Below are positions 9,142 through 15,523 of a stretch of 44,425 nucleotides of DNA, piece after piece. A program made the translations under genes and the position numbers. A model generated the notes under the pieces. The model ran no database searches and was not told the DNA's origin. It was given only the letters and a program-made list of their open reading frames with translations. Within the stretch, counting starts at the first letter, position 1, and every line of letters begins with the position of its first letter. Origin of the DNA: an uncultured Bacilli bacterium (GTDB taxonomy: Bacteria > Bacillota_I > Bacilli_A > RF39 > UBA660); assembly GCA_949025205.1 (NCBI GenBank), contig CARMXJ010000006.1, forward strand, positions 1 through 44,425, in the 5' to 3' direction.

Positions 9142-9435
9142 CTATCCTTTAAAATTAAAAATATTACCTAATTTTTGATCTGCTTCTGTATAATTATCTA
9201 CAACTGTATCTAAATACTGTTTTACGTTAAAAAACTTACTATTAATACTTTCCATATTTGTAAATACTTCTTTAGTTTTCTCTAAAAAATAGTTTCTGGT
9301 TTCTGAATTCCAATTCGAGCCATTATAAATTGTTTTGTAAGAAGCTTCAATTGAATCCATTGTATCGTTCATTTGTTTAAATAAAGAATTTAGTTTCATT
9401 GTATAATTAGCTAGTTCAATATAATCACAATACAT
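9142..9435 (-). CDS. WXG100-like T7SS protein (97 aa)
   Basis: This has the size and helix-turn-helix layout of WXG100 proteins: two helices of about 40 residues joined by a turn reading GSNWNSETRNYFLEK. The turn holds the Trp expected at the WxG position, but the Gly is replaced (W-N-S). WXG100 proteins form helical-hairpin dimers and are secreted with, or escort, T7SS substrates. It lies 9 bp after the preceding gene and 5 bp before the next, so it belongs to the same operon. Because the Gly is missing, a Lap-like partner role is an alternative to a free Esx substrate. Confidence 0.65.
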   Translation of the reverse strand: MYCDYIELANYTMKLNSLFKQMNDTMDSIEASYKTIYNGSNWNSETRNYFLEKTKEVFTNMESINSKFFNVKQYLDTVVDNYTEADQKLGNIFNFKG

Positions 9436-9444
9436 AAAATCCCT

Positions 9445-9738
9445 CTATTCTATCTCTATCTTTTTAGTTGCATATTCTTGCTCTAATAAAGACTCTGTAT
9501 CTACATACCCTTGTACAAAACGATTGTAAGAATCCAATTGATCTTTAAATTGATCCAAATCCTTTACAAAATCATTCATTTTTAAACGAAATTGTTCATA
9601 TTCTTCTTTTTTCCAAATACTTTCAATATCTGAAACCGTTTTTTGAAGTTTAGAAGTTGCTTCTTCAAATTCTTGTACATAACCATCACATTTTTTTACT
9701 TCATTTAAAATACTACTTTTATTTACTAGAACATTCAC
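9445..9738 (-). CDS. WXG100-like T7SS protein (97 aa), divergent turn
   Basis: A second 97-aa, two-helix protein. The turn reads IESIWKKEEYEQFRLKM, keeping the Trp and the aromatic that follows in Esx proteins but not the Gly. Flanking helices are long and charged (CDGYVQEFEEATSKLQ; FVKDLDQFKDQLDSY). It differs from its 97-aa neighbour in sequence, so the two may pair as a heterodimer, as Esx and Lap proteins do. The start follows a GAAGGGAAG-like ribosome binding site and comes after the stem-loops at 9756-9813. Confidence 0.6.
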   Translation of the reverse strand: MNVLVNKSSILNEVKKCDGYVQEFEEATSKLQKTVSDIESIWKKEEYEQFRLKMNDFVKDLDQFKDQLDSYNRFVQGYVDTESLLEQEYATKKIEIE

Positions 9739-9755
9739 AATAGAACTTCCCTTTC

Positions 9756-9813
9756 ATAAATAAGTTTTAAACAAAATTTTAAAACTTATTTATAAAAACC
9801 ACATAAAGTGGTA
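9756..9813 (-). promoter_or_regulatory. Weak terminator plus 16-bp perfect palindrome between T7SS genes
   Basis: Two structures follow the double-WXG gene on the minus strand. First, ACCAC and GTGGT pair over a 5-base loop and are followed by TTTTT (9794-9812), a short intrinsic terminator. Second, a perfect inverted repeat with 16-bp arms and a 6-base loop spans 9756-9793, just before the next gene. Together they could let the first gene be expressed more than those downstream, by partial termination or mRNA processing. Confidence 0.6.
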
Positions 9814-9817
9814 TTTA

Positions 9818-10462
9818 TTAAGCTCTATCAGCATTTTGAGCATTTTCTCCAGCTTTTGTAATATTAGAGATACATTTTTCTAAATACTCAAGTACTTTAT
9901 CCATATTAGTAGTTAAAGTAGTAGATAACTCTTCTCTTGCTTTTTCTGCAGCATCGCCATCCCACAAACCAGAGCCATTATTGACTTCATCAATTTTAGT
10001 TTTTAAGCTAGCATAAACATCATTAAGACTCGCACGAATACTACTTAAGTTTCCACCAATATCCACAATTACCGCATAATCATAAATAACAGTTTCTTTG
10101 CTTATGTTTTGTTCAGCAAGCACATTTAGTTGCGAATAGTTTAAAGATAAAGAACTTGCTACATTCGTATCCTTTCCTAAATTGGAAACTTCTAAATTTG
10201 CTATACTTTTGTTTACAGAAGTCATAGCTTCTTCAAAAGCAGTCCCAAAAGAATTAATAAACTTTAAAAGCGCATTGTGTGTATCCATAAAGTCATGATA
10301 ATTTTGCGCAGCAGCAGCTCCTGTCCAAACTCCTGGTTGAATTAGTTTTTCTACTTGTTCATTAAAATTTTTAGAACAATTTGCAACATCTTCATCTAAA
10401 TATTTAACAACTGCATTTGACCATGTATTAACTCCAGCTGGATCATATCTAAATATTGCCAT
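9818..10462 (-). CDS. Double WXG100 protein (two Esx modules fused)
   Basis: A 214-aa protein with two WXG100 hairpins in one chain. Module 1 has its turn at GVWTGAAAAQNYHDF (about residues 44-58); module 2 has GLWDGDAAEKAREEL (about 163-177). Both have a true W-x-G followed by Ala and an aromatic or charged helix. WXG100 proteins normally dimerise, so this fusion would form an internal pseudo-dimer; the roughly 100 residues between the turns allow the antiparallel four-helix arrangement. It is the first gene of the T7SS operon, has an AGGAGG ribosome binding site and a sigma-A-like promoter, and is probably the most highly expressed. A secreted structural Esx role is likely but inferred. Confidence 0.75.
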   Translation of the reverse strand: MAIFRYDPAGVNTWSNAVVKYLDEDVANCSKNFNEQVEKLIQPGVWTGAAAAQNYHDFMDTHNALLKFINSFGTAFEEAMTSVNKSIANLEVSNLGKDTNVASSLSLNYSQLNVLAEQNISKETVIYDYAVIVDIGGNLSSIRASLNDVYASLKTKIDEVNNGSGLWDGDAAEKAREELSTTLTTNMDKVLEYLEKCISNITKAGENAQNADRA

Positions 10463-10503
10463 ATTTTTTTACTCCTCCTATTGTACACTTGTACTATAAC
10501 TAA

Positions 10504-10533
10504 ATAGTAGCATCATTATCCTCAATAAGTCAA
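10504..10533 (-). promoter_or_regulatory. Promoter of the T7SS operon
   Basis: On the minus strand TTGACT (10528-10533) and TACTAT (10504-10509) are separated by 18 bp, about 40 bp before the double-WXG start codon. Confidence 0.55.
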
Positions 10534-10626
10534 AAAAAAGAAGTAAAGTTTACACGAAATAAAATTTTTAGTGTAAAGCCAAGACAAAAAAATACACCTA
10601 ACATACTATATACAAGGTGAATCGTT

Positions 10627-11127
10627 ATGTTTTTAATCGTAAATTCCATTGTAGCAAGTCTAGATGGTTTAATTATTGGTATTGGTTTAAAACTTGCCAA
10701 AACAAAATTAACAAAAAGAAATATTGTAACTATTCTATTAGGAAATATTTTCATATACACTTTATTTCTTACTTTATATTATTATTTTCATCTTACTTTT
10801 ATGACCAAAACCATTTCTACTATTTTATATTTAATTTTAGCTTGTCTTTCTTTTAAAGATGACAAAAATAAAACATATAATGGTAAACTAACATTTTTAG
10901 AATGCACCCTTTTAGCACTTACCCACTCTTTAGATGGCACACTTGTATCCCTAAACTTTGTTTATAACTATAAGTTTATCCACATCATTTCCATTTTTAG
11001 TTTTTCATCTATCACCCTTTTACTAATCGGCTACTACTTTGCAAGCATTTTTAAAACAACAGAAAAAAAGGAAATAATAAGTGCTTTATTATTTTTACTA
11101 CTCGCCATTTTTAATCAATTCTTTTAA
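10627..11127 (+). CDS. MntP/YtaF-like (DUF204) membrane protein
   Basis: A 166-aa integral membrane protein with about six helices. It shows the internal duplication of the MntP/YtaF family: an SLDG motif near residue 11 (NSIVASLDGLIIGIGLKLA) and again near 100 (LALTHSLDGTLVSLNF), the acidic residues lining the cation path. Family members include manganese exporters (MntP) and the B. subtilis sporulation protein YtaF; it is somewhat shorter than typical MntP (about 185 aa). AAGGTG lies 7 bp before the ATG. Its 3' end overlaps the convergent dus gene by 30 bp. Metal-ion efflux is likely; the metal is not shown. Confidence 0.7.
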   Translation: MFLIVNSIVASLDGLIIGIGLKLAKTKLTKRNIVTILLGNIFIYTLFLTLYYYFHLTFMTKTISTILYLILACLSFKDDKNKTYNGKLTFLECTLLALTHSLDGTLVSLNFVYNYKFIHIISIFSFSSITLLLIGYYFASIFKTTEKKEIISALLFLLLAIFNQFF

Positions 11128-12096
11128 ATAGTGTTCATAAGTATTTAAAACATCCATTAATTCCTCACTCGACTTACAAGAACAAACCCTTAACTTCATT
11201 TCTTTACTAGCAGGCATTCCTTTTAAATAATATAAAATATTGGTACGAATTTCAAGTAAAGCAACTCGTTCATTTTTATCATCTTTTAATAAAGCAAAAT
11301 GTCTCTTCATCATCTGTACTTTTTCTAAATAACTTGGTTCAAGTGGTATAACACCATTTTCTAAATAAGTTACACAATCTCGAATAAGCCAAGGATTTCC
11401 AAGAATTCCGCGCCCAATCATCACCGCATCACAATGAGTTTCTGCAAGCATTTTTTTAGCAAGTTTAGGACTTGTTACATCACCATTGCCAATCACCGGA
11501 ATAGAAACAGCATTTTTTACTTCTTTTATAATATTCCAATCTGCTTTTCCAGAATATCCTTGACTTCTAGTTCTTGCATGCACCGTAATAGCACTAGCAC
11601 CTGCTTCTTCAATTATTTTGGCAACCGCCACTGCATTGATACTTGCTTCATTCCATCCACTTCGTATTTTTACAGTAACAGGAACAGTCACTGCCGAGAC
11701 AACCGCTGAAACAATTTCTTTTATTTTCTCAGGATTTTTTAAAAGAGCACTTCCCGCTTGATTTTTTAATGCTACTTTAGGAACAGGACACCCCATATTA
11801 ATATCAATAATATCAGGATGCATCATCTCTTCTACTTTTTTAGCAGCTAAAACAAAACTTCTTACATCACTCCCAAAAATTTGTTGCGCAATGGGTCTTT
11901 CTTTTTCATCCATTTTTAGCATTTTTATTGTTTTTTCACTATCATAAAGAAGAGCTTTATCACTTACCATTTCCGCAAAAATAAGTCCTGCTCCCATTTC
12001 TTTAATAATCTTTCGAAAACTCGTATTTGAAAAACCTGCCATGGGAGCCATAACGATTTTATTTTTAATTTCTATATTTCCTATTTTCCATGTCAT
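11098..12096 (-). CDS. dus: tRNA-dihydrouridine synthase (DusB-like)
   Basis: An FMN- and NADPH-dependent enzyme that reduces uridine to dihydrouridine in tRNA. The 332-aa length is normal. Visible signatures are the N-terminal MAPMAGFSNTSFR, the catalytic Cys in INMGCPVPKV (Cys103), VKIRSGW, the HARTRSQGYSGKADW stretch, NGDVTS, and the phosphate-binding IGRGILGNPW. This pattern is closest to the DusB subgroup that dominates Firmicutes. The gene stands alone on its strand and converges on the MntP-like gene with overlapping 3' ends, so the two messages are antisense to each other over their last codons. Confidence 0.92.
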   Translation of the reverse strand: MTWKIGNIEIKNKIVMAPMAGFSNTSFRKIIKEMGAGLIFAEMVSDKALLYDSEKTIKMLKMDEKERPIAQQIFGSDVRSFVLAAKKVEEMMHPDIIDINMGCPVPKVALKNQAGSALLKNPEKIKEIVSAVVSAVTVPVTVKIRSGWNEASINAVAVAKIIEEAGASAITVHARTRSQGYSGKADWNIIKEVKNAVSIPVIGNGDVTSPKLAKKMLAETHCDAVMIGRGILGNPWLIRDCVTYLENGVIPLEPSYLEKVQMMKRHFALLKDDKNERVALLEIRTNILYYLKGMPASKEMKLRVCSCKSSEELMDVLNTYEHYLKELIKNGE

Positions 12097-12159
12097 TTTT
12101 ACACCACCTAAAACTTATTATTAATAAAAATTATATTCCACTAAATATGCAACAGAAAT

Positions 12160-12187
12160 TTGCATATTTTTAAAAATAGTGTATAAT
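12160..12187 (+). promoter_or_regulatory. Promoter of the antisense RNA of the type I module
   Basis: TTGCAT (12160-12165), a 16-bp spacer and TATAAT (12182-12187). Transcription would start near 12194. Confidence 0.7.
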
Positions 12188-12201
12188 ATAGTTACAGGGA
12201 C

Positions 12202-12236
12202 AAAAAAGGAACATTTATTCAGAGTGAATGTCGTCC
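12202..12236 (-). terminator. Terminator of the toxin mRNA
   Basis: On the minus strand a hairpin (GGA with TCC, ACATT with AATGT; 12208-12236) is followed by six T (12202-12207). It would end the toxin message opposite the start of the antisense RNA. Confidence 0.55.
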
Positions 12237-12251
12237 CACTTTAAAGTGTTA

Positions 12252-12287
12252 GACACTCAATCAATGTTGAATGAGTGTCATTTTTTT
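12252..12287 (+). terminator. Terminator of the antisense RNA
   Basis: GACACTCA and TGAGTGTC form an 8-bp stem (12252-12279), followed by seven T (12281-12287). The hairpin also lies immediately after the toxin stop codon on the other strand. Confidence 0.75.
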
Positions 12288-12370
12288 ATTGCCAAAACCA
12301 ATAAGGTTAGGAGTAATAAATTGATAGCTATAAGCCTTAATACTTTTATAATAAAAGTCTTAATTTTCAT
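12278..12370 (-). CDS. Small hydrophobic peptide, candidate type I toxin (30 aa)
   Basis: The 30-aa peptide starts with basic residues (MKIKTFIIKVLR), has one hydrophobic helix (LIAINLLLLTLLVLAI) and ends in KK, the profile of membrane-damaging Fst/TxpA/Ldr-type toxins. AAAGGAGG lies just before the ATG. In the message that Shine-Dalgarno (12381-12387) can pair perfectly over 7 bp with an upstream anti-SD (12402-12408), which would delay translation until the antitoxin RNA has bound, as in par. The promoter has a TATAAT at 12439-12444; the message would run to about 12202. I cannot assign it to a named subfamily by sequence alone; the call rests on the whole gene arrangement. Confidence 0.65.
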   Translation of the reverse strand: MKIKTFIIKVLRLIAINLLLLTLLVLAIKK

Positions 12371-12438
12371 ATTTATCAAACCTCCTTTCTCTTTACAAAG
12401 TAAGGAGGACGACACTCAAATTAAATGTTCCTAAATTC

Positions 12439-12444
12439 ATTATA
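12439..12444 (-). promoter_or_regulatory. -10 element of the toxin gene
   Basis: TATAAT on the minus strand. The -35 region is poor. Transcription would begin near 12432 at the AGGAAC repeat. Confidence 0.5.
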
Positions 12445-12543
12445 ATACACATTATTAATAATTACGAGTAAAAATACCCATTACCTTCTTTTACAAAAAA
12501 AGATTTTTTTCTTTCATAAATTCATAAAATTCATTCTGCTTAT

Positions 12544-13107
12544 TTAAAAAAGAATAGTAACTTCATCTCCATTTTTTAAACCAGCAGCATTTGCATCATC
12601 CAAATCCAAATGTAGTTCGTAGTATCCATTGTCACTTATTTTAATAGAAGCATCTAAAATACAAGATTTATCTCCCAAAACCTTGATTTGCACCATTTGA
12701 TTATCCACAACCCCTAACTCTTTTGCAAGTGTACCATTCATGTGAACATGGCGATCAGCAACAATACAAGCATTTTCTAATGTAACACTATCCTTTTCTC
12801 CAATAATCGTAATGGATTCGCTATTTTTGAGATTGCCACTTCTTCTGACTGGAGGATTTATCCCTAAAGTATAGGCATCACTCCTAGATATTTCCACTTG
12901 GTTGTACTCTCGTAAAGGTCCAACTACCCGCACATTAGAAATTCTTCCTTTTTCTGTTGCAATCGTAACAACTTGATTACCGGCAAATTCTCCAATTTGA
13001 TGTAAATCATTCTTCTTCGTTAAAGGCATAGAAAACAATCTTTTATAAATTTCTTCTGTTAAATGCACATGACGATTACTAACACCTACCATTACTTTTC
13101 TTTCCAT
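12544..13107 (-). CDS. pduL: Phosphate propanoyltransferase / phosphotransacylase PduL
   Basis: PduL interconverts acyl-CoA plus phosphate with acyl-phosphate plus CoA; outside microcompartments it commonly replaces Pta in acetate formation. The 187-aa length is normal. The two beta-barrel halves each show the zinc-binding histidine signature: SNRHVHL at residues 10-16 and ADRHVHMNG near 117. No N-terminal encapsulation peptide is visible, and no microcompartment shell genes are near, so it is probably a free cytosolic enzyme feeding acetate kinase for ATP. It overlaps the end of the upstream ASCH gene by 16 bp. Confidence 0.92.
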   Translation of the reverse strand: MERKVMVGVSNRHVHLTEEIYKRLFSMPLTKKNDLHQIGEFAGNQVVTIATEKGRISNVRVVGPLREYNQVEISRSDAYTLGINPPVRRSGNLKNSESITIIGEKDSVTLENACIVADRHVHMNGTLAKELGVVDNQMVQIKVLGDKSCILDASIKISDNGYYELHLDLDDANAAGLKNGDEVTILF

Positions 13108-13499
13108 TTTATATCACCCTCATATTCCCAAAAAGACAAATGTCCATTTTTATAAATAGGTTCTATCTCTTTTGCATTTTCTAATTGAAACCCATATCCT
13201 TCCCACTCGGTATGTTTAATTACACTTCCGTAAATCTCTTTATTTTTTCTTGCAAGAATCTCTCGCATTTTCTCATCCATTTTCACACAATCCACTAAAG
13301 TAACAGAACCTAGTATACAACCACTTGGATAAGTAAATCCAAAATGTTTAAACTTTTCCATGGCCTTTTTATCGACTCCTTTGCCAGCATGAATTAAAAT
13401 ATCTCCTCTATACTTTGTTTTCCAAGTTCGAAATTCATACTGTTTAACCCCTTTTACAATAAGTGTTGCAAACGGTTGCTTAATAGTTATTACTTTCAT
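13092..13499 (-). CDS. ASCH-domain protein
   Basis: A 135-aa ASCH (PUA-like beta-barrel) protein: MKVITIKQPFATLIVKGVKQYEFRTW at the N-terminus with the GxKxxEFR signature, then GDILIHAG, CILGSVTLVDCV and a C-terminal SFWEYEG. ASCH proteins bind RNA or modified nucleosides; some hydrolyse N4-acetylcytidine, others act in translation control. The frame is open upstream, but the extra residues are hydrophobic and unlike the family, so I start at 13499 even though its ribosome binding site is weak. It is translationally linked to pduL by a 16-bp overlap. The specific activity is unknown. Confidence 0.75.
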   Translation of the reverse strand: MKVITIKQPFATLIVKGVKQYEFRTWKTKYRGDILIHAGKGVDKKAMEKFKHFGFTYPSGCILGSVTLVDCVKMDEKMREILARKNKEIYGSVIKHTEWEGYGFQLENAKEIEPIYKNGHLSFWEYEGDIKWKEK

Positions 13500-13561
13500 A
13501 AACATCACTATCATGTATTTTAACATAAAAAAGAGCCATAATAAACACAAGGAGGAAAAAC

Positions 13562-13762
13562 ATGAAAAATCAAAATTGTGGCGACTGCAAAGATTCAAAA
13601 CAAGGAAAAGCTTATATGGATGAAGAAACAGGACTACTTTGTGTAGAAATAGTAGAAAAATACGAAAAACCAAAAGGAAAAAAAGTATTAGTTCCTTACA
13701 TTTGTACAACGTGTGGGACTGTCAACTGGAAATGCATTGATCCAGAGGAAAAAGACTGTTAA
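13562..13762 (+). CDS. Small four-cysteine metal-binding protein
   Basis: A 66-aa protein with an AAGGAGG ribosome binding site 6 bp before the ATG. It has a CGDC near the start and a CTTC near residue 48, with further Cys residues, suggesting a zinc or iron site. The C-terminal half (LVPYICTTCGTVNWKC) looks like a zinc-ribbon knuckle. It is divergent from the ASCH gene and followed by a terminator, so it is a single-gene unit. I recognise no named family and no function. Confidence 0.6.
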   Translation: MKNQNCGDCKDSKQGKAYMDEETGLLCVEIVEKYEKPKGKKVLVPYICTTCGTVNWKCIDPEEKDC

Positions 13763-13771
13763 AAATTTTTA

Positions 13772-13804
13772 AAATATCGTTCAATTCAAAAAACGATATT
13801 TTTA
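13772..13804 (+). terminator. Terminator after the four-cysteine protein
   Basis: AAATATCGTT and AACGATATTT pair perfectly over a 10-base loop and are followed by T residues. Confidence 0.7.
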
Positions 13805-13850
13805 ATTTGTATAATTTTATTAACAATATTGAATATATATTGCATACATA

Positions 13851-13879
13851 TTGCCTTTTTACATAAAGTATGCTATTCT
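13851..13879 (+). promoter_or_regulatory. Promoter of the RelB/DinJ-like gene
   Basis: TTGCCT, a 17-bp spacer and TATTCT, about 33 bp before the start codon. An AAGGATG ribosome binding site follows. Confidence 0.55.
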
Positions 13880-13912
13880 CATAGTAAGAAAAATAGAAAA
13901 AGGATGTGAAAA

Positions 13913-14185
13913 ATGGCAAATATTACAGAAGCAATAAACATGAGTTTTAGAGTAGACAAAGAATTAAAGAAACAAGCAGATACTTTATTTAAAAGTTTAG
14001 GATTAAATACCAGTGTTGCCTTAAATATGTTTTTAACCCAATGCGTTAGAGAACAAGCCCTACCATTTACTCCTTCTATGAAAGATGAAAAAAAGGAAAT
14101 TCCAAAAACAAACACTGTCTCTCAAGAAATCACAAAAGAACCACAACAAACAAAATACCAAAGTTATTACGAAGATATCTTATAA
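13913..14185 (+). CDS. RelB/DinJ-family antitoxin-like protein, no toxin partner
   Basis: A 90-aa protein whose first 55 residues match the RelB/DinJ ribbon-helix-helix domain: INMSFRVDKELKKQADTLFKSLGLNTSVALNMFLTQCVREQALPF. In complete modules such a protein represses its own promoter and neutralises a RelE/YafQ RNase encoded just downstream. Here the tail is Lys/Gln/Thr-rich and the next 100 bp hold only short overlapping frames, followed by a gene on the other strand. It may be an orphan antitoxin, a solitary regulator, or a partner for a toxin elsewhere. Confidence 0.75.
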   Translation: MANITEAINMSFRVDKELKKQADTLFKSLGLNTSVALNMFLTQCVREQALPFTPSMKDEKKEIPKTNTVSQEITKEPQQTKYQSYYEDIL

Positions 14186-14283
14186 AGAAAAGTTACATTT
14201 TCTTTTTTATTTACAAAAATTTATATCTTATAAATTCGAGTCCAATTTTCTACATATAAAAGATAACGTATCTTACTTAATCT

Positions 14284-14901
14284 TTATATCAACCTACGAA
14301 TTCCTACAAATGTATTATCATCATACACAACTTCTATTAAATCCATTTCGTGAAATACACCATCAAAAATAACTTCTTCATTATAGTCTAGAATAAGGCG
14401 ATCGTACAAATTAAAACCTTGGTTACAAAACTTTAGCATCAAACTAAGAAGAGCAATATTATGGGTTACAATTAAAACATTTTTTTCTGGACTTATTAAT
14501 ACATCATATAAAAACTCGGTCATACGCGCACGCACATCGTTGATAGATTCGCCATTTTGTAACTTATAATCGAAATCATGTTCTTGCATACCTTTTAAAA
14601 AACGATATTCATTACAACCAAGTTCTCCCACAACTCTCTCATTTAATCTGGCATCTATTACAATATCTAATGCTTTTGACTCTGCTATATACTTTGCTGT
14701 ATTCATAGCACAAAAGTATTCAGAAGAATAAACAACTTCTATATCATCTAAAACCTTATATTTTGTTAGAGCAACCGCTTTCATTTCTCCCTTAGAATTT
14801 AGCATGGTTCTTTCTCTAACCGTATTAAAAGTAGTAGATTTGGGATAAATAACATTTGCTTTACTAACCAAATTATTACTAATGAAATACAAATGTTTCA
14901 T
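14284..14901 (-). CDS. Histidine-phosphatase-fold protein lacking the RHG motif
   Basis: The 205-aa protein follows the phosphoglycerate mutase-like (histidine phosphatase) layout: a first strand (HLYFISNN), the helix of SSEYFCAMNTAKYIA, the acidic LNERVVGELGC, and the second histidine in VLIVTHNIAL. The first strand should read (R/K)HG(E/Q)T and supply the phosphorylated histidine, but here it reads ISNNLVSKAN, so Arg, His and Gly are all missing. The protein is probably not a standard phosphatase and may be a binding or regulatory derivative. It starts one base after the stop of the upstream export-type gene and is translated with it. Confidence 0.65.
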   Translation of the reverse strand: MKHLYFISNNLVSKANVIYPKSTTFNTVRERTMLNSKGEMKAVALTKYKVLDDIEVVYSSEYFCAMNTAKYIAESKALDIVIDARLNERVVGELGCNEYRFLKGMQEHDFDYKLQNGESINDVRARMTEFLYDVLISPEKNVLIVTHNIALLSLMLKFCNQGFNLYDRLILDYNEEVIFDGVFHEMDLIEVVYDDNTFVGIRRLI

Positions 14902-15414
14902 TTAGAAGATCCTTCCTAAAATACCGTAGGAAAAAATAAGCATAATAATACCCGCTAAAATAACACCTAGAAAAGCTGCAAGCATAGACTTTTTCTTATC
15001 CATATCAAGAAGCGCCGCAATTAAACACCCAGTCCAAGCTCCAGTCCCAGGAAGAGGAATTCCTACAAATAAGAAAAGACCCAAATATTTTAAATTTTCT
15101 ATTTTTTCTTTTTTAGAATCCGCTTTTTCTTCACACCAACGAACAATTTTTCCAAAGAAAGGCCAATTGCGCATCAAACGAAAAAGAGGATTAATAAGCC
15201 ACAAAATAAAGGGAATCGGGATAATATTTCCAATAAAGCAAAGAAAAAAACTTTGCCACATCGGAAGCCCTAGTAAACTTGCCGCAATAAGACCTCCTCT
15301 TAACTCCAAAATAGGAATCATAGAAAGAATAAAAACAACTAAATATTTTCCCATCATGCTTCCAGCAATTCCACCAAAAAGTCCTACCATAAAATTAGCT
15401 AATTTTTGTGTCAT
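14902..15414 (-). CDS. Small multidrug-export (COG2426) membrane protein
   Basis: A 170-aa integral membrane protein of the 'putative small multi-drug export' family. Visible features are the N-terminal ILSMIPILELRGGLIAAS (the conserved P-x-x-E-x-R-G-G re-entrant signature), the helix WQSFFLCFIGNIIPIPFILWL, and the second half with PLPGTGAWTGCLIAALLDM. The repeated polar-proline motifs resemble DedA-type lipid or small-molecule transporters. It is directly followed by the histidine-phosphatase-like gene with no gap. Despite the family name, drug export is not proven for these proteins. Confidence 0.75.
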   Translation of the reverse strand: MTQKLANFMVGLFGGIAGSMMGKYLVVFILSMIPILELRGGLIAASLLGLPMWQSFFLCFIGNIIPIPFILWLINPLFRLMRNWPFFGKIVRWCEEKADSKKEKIENLKYLGLFLFVGIPLPGTGAWTGCLIAALLDMDKKKSMLAAFLGVILAGIIMLIFSYGILGRIF

Positions 15415-15523
15415 AATATCACCCTATAATATATATTCATATCTTACTTACATTATAAAATCATTCTACCATAAATTTTACAAAACAAAAAGCCCTCAAA
15501 AAAGGACTAAAATTTTACTTTCA

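Larger units (their letters stand above)
12194..12288 (+). ncRNA. Antitoxin RNA of a par/Fst-like type I toxin-antitoxin module
   Basis: A predicted RNA of about 95 nt, bounded by the promoter at 12160-12187 and the terminator at 12252-12287. It has no plausible reading frame of its own. It runs against the 3' half of the toxin message and is fully complementary to it there. It also carries one copy of the direct repeat (12252-12268) whose partner lies in the toxin 5' leader (12411-12429). Because the two copies are transcribed from opposite strands, the RNAs can pair at both ends, the design known from the enterococcal par (Fst) locus. Confidence 0.65.
12252..12429 (+). repeat. Direct repeats (DRa/DRb-like) of the type I module
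   Basis: GACACTCAATCAATGTT (12252-12268) and GACACTCAAATTAAATGTT (12411-12429) are imperfect direct repeats. The first is transcribed in the antisense RNA; the second is antisense within the toxin leader. They supply a second complementary contact between the two RNAs. Confidence 0.65.
12207..12432. repeat. Inverted repeats framing the type I module
   Basis: AGGAACATTTA...GTCGTCC at 12207-12236 recurs in reverse complement at 12407-12432. Both predicted RNAs therefore begin with nearly the same sequence just after their promoters, as if the module arose by duplication of a promoter-leader segment. Confidence 0.6.

Noticed and set aside
12228..12434. Plus-strand 68-aa frame across the type I module
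   Set aside because: It has no ribosome binding site, crosses a strong terminator, and is explained by the antisense RNA and the toxin peptide on the other strand.
13092..13709. Long N-terminal extension of the ASCH protein
   Set aside because: The added 70 residues are Phe/Leu-rich, cross the divergent promoter and ribosome binding site of the 13562 gene and do not fit the family.
14085..14372. Possible toxin gene after the RelB/DinJ-like gene
   Set aside because: The frame overlaps the antitoxin tail, is Lys/Phe-rich low-complexity sequence with no RelE/YafQ features and no ribosome binding site.
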